This document shows, piece by piece, positions 58,703 to 64,000 of a stretch of DNA of 64,000 bases (position 1 is the stretch's first letter; every line of letters starts with the position of its first letter). A program made the position numbers and the translations under genes. The notes beneath the pieces were generated by a model. It did no database searches. It saw only the letters and a list, made by a program, of their open reading frames with translations, and had not been told where the DNA came from. The DNA is from an uncultured Eubacteriales bacterium (GTDB taxonomy: Bacteria > Bacillota > Clostridia > Oscillospirales > Oscillospiraceae): positions 620,001 through 684,000 of the forward strand of contig LT599017.1 of NCBI GenBank assembly GCA_900079765.1, written 5' to 3'.

Positions 58703-59176
58703 ATGGACGGCATTACGTTTACCCTGAACGGAGAGCAGGTTACTTATAAGGGCAGCGCCACCGCCCGGCTGCTGGACGTGCTGCGCGGCGAGTTTAAAGA
58801 CACCGGCGTAAAATGCGGCTGCAAGGAAGGCGAGTGCGGCGCGTGCAGCGTAATTCTCGACGGCAGGCTGGTAAACAGCTGCATGGTGGCCATGGGCCGC
58901 GTGGATGGCTGCACCGTCACCACCATTGAGGGCTACCGCCAAACCGAGCGCTTTCAGGTGCTGGACGCGGCCTATGCCTCCGTGTCGGCGGTCCAGTGCG
59001 GTTTTTGTATCCCCGGCATGGTGCTGGCCAGCGAGTGTATCCTGGCCAAAAACCCCAACCCCAGCGAGGAGGAGATCCGTGAGGGCATTTCCGGGAATTT
59101 GTGCCGCTGCACCGGGTATAACGCCATTGTAAAGGCCATTGGAATTGCCGCAAAGGAGGGGAACGGATTATGGTAA
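58703..59176 (+). CDS. Molybdenum hydroxylase [2Fe-2S] subunit (XdhC/CoxS-like)
   Basis: 157 residues. Two clusters: CGCKEGECGAC...C in the plant-ferredoxin domain and CGFCIPG...CRCTG in the helical domain. ATG directly follows the large-subunit TGA and the gene overlaps the FAD subunit by 7 bp. Confidence 0.93.
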   Translation: MDGITFTLNGEQVTYKGSATARLLDVLRGEFKDTGVKCGCKEGECGACSVILDGRLVNSCMVAMGRVDGCTVTTIEGYRQTERFQVLDAAYASVSAVQCGFCIPGMVLASECILAKNPNPSEEEIREGISGNLCRCTGYNAIVKAIGIAAKEGNGLW

Positions 59177-59988
59177 ACGGATATGCGCCCGTTTCGCTCA
59201 GCGAAGCGCTGGAGCTGCTTGCCGCCCACACGCCCACCCCCTACGCCGGGGGCACCGATCTGATGATCGAGGAGGAGCGGGAGTGCGATTACCTCTTTCT
59301 GCATAAGATACCCGAGCTCAAGCAGGTGACCCAGGACGAGCAATACCTCCGCTTTGGCGCGGGCTGCACCTTTACCGAGCTTTTGGAGCATGAGCTCACT
59401 CCCGCTCTCCTTAAGGAAGCGCTGGCCCTGATCGCCGCGCCGGCCATCCGCAATGAGGGCACCATCGGCGGTAATATCGGAAACGGCAGCGCCAAGGCCG
59501 ACAGTGCGCTGATCTTCTTTGTCACCGACTCCAAGCTGCGGCTGGTCAGCAGCAAGGGCGAGCGCATCGTATCCATCAAATCGTTTTACAAGGGCCGCAA
59601 GCGGCTGGACCTGGCAAAGGACGAGCTGATCGCCGAGGTGCTGATGCCCAAAAAGTGGCTGGGCAGCTATTGCTATCAGAAGGTCGGTGCCCGTAAGGCC
59701 CTGGCTATCTCCCGCCTCTCCTTCGCGGGCCTGATGACTGTTGAGGACGGAAAAATTGCCCACTGCGCCACCGCGTTCGGCGCCGTCAGCGATGTGATCA
59801 TCCGCCGGGAAGATATCGACGCTATGCTGATCGGGAAAACCGTCGAGGAGGCAAAGGCCGAAAAGGCCGCTTATCTCAAGGCCTTTGACGACGCCATCGT
59901 ACCGATACGGGGCCGGGTGTCCCAGGAATACCGCAAAAGCGTATGCATGAGCCTGCTGAGTGATTTCCTGAATCAATTCGGAATTTAG
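59170..59988 (+). CDS. Molybdenum hydroxylase FAD-binding subunit (XdhB/CoxM-like)
   Basis: 272 residues. FAD motifs YAGGTDLM and IRNEGTIGGNIGNGSAKADS; a CODH flavoprotein C-terminal domain (YQKVGARKALAISR) follows. It passes electrons to NAD or another acceptor. Last gene of the operon. Confidence 0.92.
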   Translation: MVNGYAPVSLSEALELLAAHTPTPYAGGTDLMIEEERECDYLFLHKIPELKQVTQDEQYLRFGAGCTFTELLEHELTPALLKEALALIAAPAIRNEGTIGGNIGNGSAKADSALIFFVTDSKLRLVSSKGERIVSIKSFYKGRKRLDLAKDELIAEVLMPKKWLGSYCYQKVGARKALAISRLSFAGLMTVEDGKIAHCATAFGAVSDVIIRREDIDAMLIGKTVEEAKAEKAAYLKAFDDAIVPIRGRVSQEYRKSVCMSLLSDFLNQFGI

Positions 59989-60454
59989 TTTCTTAAGCAT
60001 ATAAAGGGCATTTGGTTTTTCTGCGGCCATACTTAATATGCTGCCGCATTAAAAATGGGTGGCATCTATTTCGTAGCGGGAGTTCATATGCGCCGTTCAT
60101 ATAAAAAAATGCACACTTGAGACAAAATTGCACATAAAGAAAACCGCCTCTGGGACTGCTCCCTGAGGCGGTTCTTTTGTTTTGTATTGCATTTCTCCAC
60201 AATTTGCCGAGCCAAAGAGCTGAACAAATCAATCATATAGTAAATGACTTCCATTGGCCTTCTGTTGTGTTCGATAGATATGTGTTTTTGTACAACTCAT
60301 AATGGGCTTGCGATAGATATACTTTTTCTAAGCGTTCCGAGAGTTCCGACCAGAGATAACCCCCATCACTCGGAGCAATCCGGGTGGTGGGGGCTATTTT
60401 GCATTTTATACTAAGCTAAGAGGTCTCCAAACCCTGGGTTCCGGTGCTTTTTGA
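59989..60454. other. Gap with operon terminator and a fourth promoter/hairpin unit
   Basis: AACCGCCTC (60142-60150) pairs with GAGGCGGTT (60165-60173) and CTTTTGTTTT follows: the terminator of the molybdenum operon. Further on, TATACT (60318-60323) precedes a 14-bp hairpin at 60360-60393 (CCCCCATCACTCGG / CCGGGTGGTGGGGG), followed by CTATTTTGCATTTT. This resembles the three units next to attR. No gene was found here. Confidence 0.55.
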
Positions 60455-60676
60455 TTAGTGTGCGGGTTGAATAGGATAACCGAGGATTTCTATCTTCTTC
60501 CGAATTTCCGCTTGAGTCACAGAAGTAGTGTCGTAGTCAACCGCAATACTGCTGCTTTGCTTATTAATTTCGATTGACGTTACGCCTGGAAGGGAATCCA
60601 GAGCCCGCTTGAGCAGGGTTGTATCATGGAGCCCAACATCTTTATCAATAGCAAAATACACGCTCTCATTTGCCAA
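60455..60676 (-). CDS. HMA-fold protein lacking the CxxC metal motif
   Basis: TTG at 60676 follows GAGGTGATTTATT. 73 residues with the betaalphabeta-betaalphabeta pattern of heavy-metal-associated domains (LLKRALDSLPGVTSIEINKQ, SSIAVDYDTTSVTQAEIRKKIEILGY). The loop that should hold Cys-x-x-Cys reads KDVGLHDTT, so copper-type binding is improbable. It is a single leftward gene between two rightward operons. Confidence 0.75.
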   Translation of the reverse strand: MANESVYFAIDKDVGLHDTTLLKRALDSLPGVTSIEINKQSSSIAVDYDTTSVTQAEIRKKIEILGYPIQPAH

Positions 60677-60815
60677 AATAAATCACCTCATATTTAGGAT
60701 TCCCCAAGGTAATCAATTCAATGTACCGAGCCGGAAACACTTTAATGTTCCGACCTGGATTAAGGGAGGGTGGTGGTGACTTTTGGAGAACACCAGATAA
60801 TATTTTTAATTTTGC

Positions 60816-60846
60816 TTGACTTGGAGTTAACTCTAAGTGATAGCCT
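60816..60846 (+). promoter_or_regulatory. MerR-type promoter with 19-bp spacer and dyad operator
   Basis: TTGACT (60816-60821), a 19-bp spacer and TAGCCT (60841-60846). The palindrome ACTTGGAGTTAACTCTAAGT (60819-60838) fills the spacer. This is the AdhR/NmlR-type operator, where a MerR-family activator untwists a long spacer on sensing aldehydes or other electrophiles. It drives the redox operon at 60889. No MerR gene is in the window. Confidence 0.8.
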
Positions 60847-60888
60847 ATAAGCAGAGCAGAAGAACATACAAGTAGAGGAGGACGCAAC

Positions 60889-61851
60889 ATGGAATATGTA
60901 AGACTCGGTAACTCGGACATTCAGGTTTCCCGTTTCTGTGTCGGATGCATGAGTTTCGGCGATCCCGCCAGCAAAATGCACGCCTGGACGCTAAACTCGG
61001 GGAAAAGCGAGGCAATCATCAGGCACGCCCTGGATCTCGGCATCAACTTCTTTGATACGGCCAACACCTATTCGGCGGGCACCAGCGAGGAGTACCTCGG
61101 CCGCGCCATCCGGAACAATGTGAGCCGCGACAAGGTGGTGTTGGCCTCAAAGGTCTATTTCAACGAGGGCCATCTTTCCAAAGAAGCGATTCTGCGTGAA
61201 ATTGAGGATACGCTCAAACGGCTGGGTACTGATTATCTGGATCTCTATATTATTCACCGCTTTGATTACGGCACGCCTATCGAAGAAACCATGGAGACGC
61301 TCGACAGTCTCGTTAGGACGGGCAAGGTGCGGGCGCTCGGCGCCTCAGCCATGCATGGCTATCAGTTCAACAACATGCAGCTTTCCGCCGAAAGAAACGG
61401 CTGGACGCCCTTCGTCTCCATGCAGAACCATTATAATCTGCTCTACCGAGAGGACGAGCGTGAGCTGATTCCAATTTGCATTCAGCAAAACGTTGCGCGT
61501 ACGCCATACAGCCCTCTTGCGGCGGGCAGACTCTCCCGACTTGAATGGAGCGCCGGCACGAAGCGCAGCAAGACAGACAAAACAGCGATTTCCAAATATG
61601 ACGGCATGCAGGAGACAGACTACAAAATCGTGCTGCGTGTCGGTGAAATGGCAGAGAAATATAGTGCCACCATGACTCAGGTTGCCCTCGCGTGGCAGTT
61701 TGCCAAGGGCGTTACAGCGCCCATCATCGGCGCCACCAAGGAAAAGTATTTTGATGATGCGGTCGGCGCGCTGCATATCAAGCTGGCGGATGAGGACATC
61801 TCCTATCTTGAGGCGCTGTATGTCCCCCATAAAGTTGTCGGAGCGCTCTGA
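60889..61851 (+). CDS. Aldo-keto reductase
   Basis: 320 residues. The catalytic tetrad is visible: Asp56 and Tyr61 (DTANTYSAG), Lys88 (ASKVYF), His123 (IIHRFD). YVRLGNSDIQVSRFCVGCMSFG and the late GATK signature for NADPH binding place it with AKR subfamilies acting on aldehydes and quinones. ATG follows GAGGAGGAC and is 43 bp downstream of the MerR-type promoter. Confidence 0.92.
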   Translation: MEYVRLGNSDIQVSRFCVGCMSFGDPASKMHAWTLNSGKSEAIIRHALDLGINFFDTANTYSAGTSEEYLGRAIRNNVSRDKVVLASKVYFNEGHLSKEAILREIEDTLKRLGTDYLDLYIIHRFDYGTPIEETMETLDSLVRTGKVRALGASAMHGYQFNNMQLSAERNGWTPFVSMQNHYNLLYREDERELIPICIQQNVARTPYSPLAAGRLSRLEWSAGTKRSKTDKTAISKYDGMQETDYKIVLRVGEMAEKYSATMTQVALAWQFAKGVTAPIIGATKEKYFDDAVGALHIKLADEDISYLEALYVPHKVVGAL

Positions 61852-61978
61852 TAAACAATGCAAAATACCAGGCAAAGGAATCGGGTTCTTGAATAGGAGC
61901 TCTGTGGGAAAGGAAACTATCCCTGGAGAGCTTGTTACTGTCGACTGATTTAAAATAAAACGTAAAGGAGAAGACACA

Positions 61979-63145
61979 ATGAACAACTTTATTTACAATA
62001 TCCCCACAAAGGTCTATTTTGGAGAAGCTCAGCTTTCCCATCTCGGGACGGAGCTTTCCCGTTTCGGCAAGCGCGTGCTGCTGACGTATGGCGGCGGCTC
62101 TATAAAAAAGACGGGACTGTACGACAAAGTGACAGCGGAAATCAAGGCCGCGGGTCTGGAGCTGTTTGAACTCAGCGGCATTGCGCCCAACCCGCATATT
62201 GATTCTGTGCGTAAGGGTGCAGAAATCTGTAAAAAAGAAAAGATCGATGTCCTGCTTGCAGTGGGCGGAGGTTCTACACTGGACGCTACAAAATATATGG
62301 CGGCGGGTGCCTGTGTGGATTTCGACCCATGGAGGTTTCTGAGCGAGTGGGCGCCAATAGAAAAAGCGCTGCCGGTTGTAACCATCCTCACACTTGCGGC
62401 TACTGGCTCCGAAATGGACTGCGGCGGCGTCATCAGCAATCCCGAGACCAACGATAAGATCGGCCGGATGGAGCCACCAATGCTTCCAAAAGTCTCGTTC
62501 CTCGACCCCGCCAACACATACACGGTCAGCGCATATCAGACAGCTTGCGGCGCGGCGGATATGATGTCGCATCTCATGGAAGTCTACTTTAACATGGAGC
62601 AGGATCTGCAGATGCTGGATGGCATCATGGAAGTATTGATGAAAACCATCATCAAATACGCGCCTATCGCCATGCGGCAGCCCGAAAACTACGAGGCCCG
62701 CGCTAATTTGATGTGGACGAGTTCTTGGGCGATCAACGGCTTTGTGAACGGCGGCAAGCGCCAGGCATGGAGCTGCCATCCCATGGAGCATGAACTTTCC
62801 GCCATTTACGATATCACACACGGCCTCGGCCTGGCCATCCTCACTCCCCGCTGGATGGAATATACGTTGGAGGAGAGCACGGCATCAAAGTTTTATCAGT
62901 TCGGCGTGAACGTGTTTGGCATCGATGCATCTCTGCCGCAGATGCAGGTGGCAAAGGAAGGCATTGCGCTTTTAAGCGATTTCTTTTTTAAGACATTGGG
63001 ACTAAAAAGCAGCTTCCGTGAAATCGGTATCGATGATATAAATTTTGCGGTCATGGCAAAGAAAGCCTGCCATGGCGGCACGCTGTACGGTTTCAAGCCT
63101 CTAAACCAGCAGGACATCGAAAATATTTTTGAGATGTGTCTATAA
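61979..63145 (+). CDS. Iron-containing alcohol dehydrogenase (BDH-like)
   Basis: 388 residues. NAD site VGGGSTLDATKYMA, ligand region GAADMMSHLMEVY and WSCHPMEHELSAIYDITHGLGLAIL, with the metal Asp and His residues intact. The family reduces aldehydes such as butyraldehyde or methylglyoxal with NAD(P)H. ATG follows AAAGGAGAAG; second gene of the operon, 127 bp after the AKR. Confidence 0.92.
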   Translation: MNNFIYNIPTKVYFGEAQLSHLGTELSRFGKRVLLTYGGGSIKKTGLYDKVTAEIKAAGLELFELSGIAPNPHIDSVRKGAEICKKEKIDVLLAVGGGSTLDATKYMAAGACVDFDPWRFLSEWAPIEKALPVVTILTLAATGSEMDCGGVISNPETNDKIGRMEPPMLPKVSFLDPANTYTVSAYQTACGAADMMSHLMEVYFNMEQDLQMLDGIMEVLMKTIIKYAPIAMRQPENYEARANLMWTSSWAINGFVNGGKRQAWSCHPMEHELSAIYDITHGLGLAILTPRWMEYTLEESTASKFYQFGVNVFGIDASLPQMQVAKEGIALLSDFFFKTLGLKSSFREIGIDDINFAVMAKKACHGGTLYGFKPLNQQDIENIFEMCL

Positions 63146-63154
63146 GGAGCGCAT

Positions 63155-63694
63155 ATGAGCAAAAAGATTCTCGTGATTTCCGCCAGCCCCCGTAAGGGAG
63201 GCAATTCAGACACGCTGTGTGAGGAATTCATCCGCGGCGCGCGAGAGACAGGCAGTGAAACGGAAAAGATATCTCTGTGTGACAATAAAATCGGCTACTG
63301 TACCGGCTGTGGCGTCTGTAACAGCACTCACCAATGTGTGCAGCAGGACGACATGGAGGAAATCCTCGATAGGATGGTGCGGGCGGACGTGATCGTGCTG
63401 GCGACCCCGGTTTACTTCTACACGATGGATGCACAGATGAAAACGATGATCGACCGGACCGTACCCCGGTACACAGAAATCTCCGACAAAGACTTTTACT
63501 ATATCGTCACCGCCGCAGATACGGATCAGAGTATGCTGGAACGCACAATCGACGGTCTGCGGGGGTTCACCGAGGACTGCTTGCCGAGCCCGCATGAAAG
63601 GGGTATTATTTACGGTACCGGCACCTGGAGAATCGGCGATATCAAAAACAGTCCGGCCATGCGACAGGCCTATGATATGGGCAGGCAGGCTTAA
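63155..63694 (+). CDS. Flavodoxin-like NADPH-dependent FMN reductase
   Basis: 179 residues. FMN loop SASPRKGGNSDTL; CTGCGVCNSTHQC follows, typical for iron-sulfur-flavoprotein-type oxidoreductases; VLATPVYFYTMDAQMKTMIDR is the second flavin loop. It starts 9 bp after the dehydrogenase. Possible electron partner or quinone/nitro reductase. Confidence 0.9.
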   Translation: MSKKILVISASPRKGGNSDTLCEEFIRGARETGSETEKISLCDNKIGYCTGCGVCNSTHQCVQQDDMEEILDRMVRADVIVLATPVYFYTMDAQMKTMIDRTVPRYTEISDKDFYYIVTAADTDQSMLERTIDGLRGFTEDCLPSPHERGIIYGTGTWRIGDIKNSPAMRQAYDMGRQA

Positions 63695-63723
63695 CCGGGG
63701 ATAATTGCGAAGGAGCAAGGAGT

Positions 63724-64000
63724 ATGCGCAACACAGAATTTGATGAACAGAATCTTTTCGGCCGGGGCCTTCCCCTTCCGGAGGTGTTTTCAAAGTACTT
63801 TATCGGTCAGGCATATCTAAATCCGCTGACGCAGACACCAAACATTGCCAACGTCACCTTTGAGCCGGGTTGCCGCAACAACTGGCATATCCATCATAAG
63901 GGCGGTCAACTTCTACTGGTGATTGCGGGCCGCGGCTGGTATCAGACGTGGAACGAACCGGCGCGGGAGCTGCATCCCGGGGATGTCGTCGAGATACCCG
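63724..64000 (+). CDS. Cupin protein (3' end cut by window)
   Basis: ATG at 63724 follows GAAGGAGCAAGGAGT. The frame is open to base 64000. FEPGCRNNWHIHHKGGQLLLVIAGRGWYQ and LHPGDVVEIP are the two cupin motifs with metal-binding His. Such cupins, sometimes fused to carboxymuconolactone decarboxylase, are regular partners of AKR/ADH detoxification genes. Complete length unknown. Confidence 0.85.
   Translation, partial: MRNTEFDEQNLFGRGLPLPEVFSKYFIGQAYLNPLTQTPNIANVTFEPGCRNNWHIHHKGGQLLLVIAGRGWYQTWNEPARELHPGDVVEIP

Overview
The window is about 64 kb of a moderately high-GC, low-copy Firmicutes chromosome. The gene families suggest a gut Clostridia member, most likely Oscillospiraceae: a PBSX-type phage morphogenesis set, DUF6838, YopX and CD1375-type phage proteins, a YclNOPQ-like siderophore transporter and fused molybdenum hydroxylases. 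This placement is inferred from gene content, not from a marker gene.

Bases 1 to about 41,010 are the right-hand part of a prophage with a contractile (myovirus-type) tail. No integrase or left attachment site is visible, so the element continues to the left. From left to right it contains:
- a leftward lysogeny operon (repressor, a truncated ImmA/IrrE protease, a secreted ComEC-type metallo-beta-lactamase) facing a Cro-like gene across an operator region
- leftward single-gene accessory cassettes (DUF2513, a membrane-anchored protein)
- an early operon of many small overlapping genes with ERF, NinB-like, Ref-like, SSB, replisome organizer, RusA, Dcm, a DnaN-like clamp, YopX and an ArpU-type late activator
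- a late promoter carrying perfect 11-bp direct repeats
- terminase, portal, MuF-toxin and candidate immunity gene, scaffold, coat, connector, sheath, tube, frameshifted tail chaperones, tape measure, XkdP to XkdU baseplate proteins and fibre
- lysis genes (phosphodiester glycosidase with SPOR, amidase, holin, XhlA-like)
- a leftward Panacea-domain antitoxin with a four-helix membrane protein as its probable toxin
- a run of three promoter/hairpin units
- a tRNA 3' fragment that marks the right attachment site.

Bases 41 to 64 kb are host chromosome. They hold an iron-siderophore ABC operon behind a consensus promoter with DtxR-like dyads; an AT-rich OmpR-type two-component system followed by a secreted repeat protein; a leftward NMT1/SsuA-like ABC transporter; a molybdenum-hydroxylase locus (a nucleotidyltransferase-like regulator, a fused Fe-S/Mo xanthine dehydrogenase, MocA, and a second three-subunit enzyme); an HMA-fold protein lacking the metal-binding cysteines; and an aldo-keto reductase / iron alcohol dehydrogenase / flavodoxin-like / cupin operon behind a MerR-type promoter.

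Points that deserve most attention are the 290-codon reading frame embedded in dcm, the PanAT-type module with its palindrome-controlled promoter, the promoter/hairpin units beside attR and their relative at 60.3 kb, the MuF-toxin/immunity pair, the helically phased repeats after the replisome organizer, the canonical frameshift site in the tail chaperone gene, the degenerate nucleotidyltransferase fused to a DNA-binding domain, and the secreted repeat protein beside the sensor kinase.
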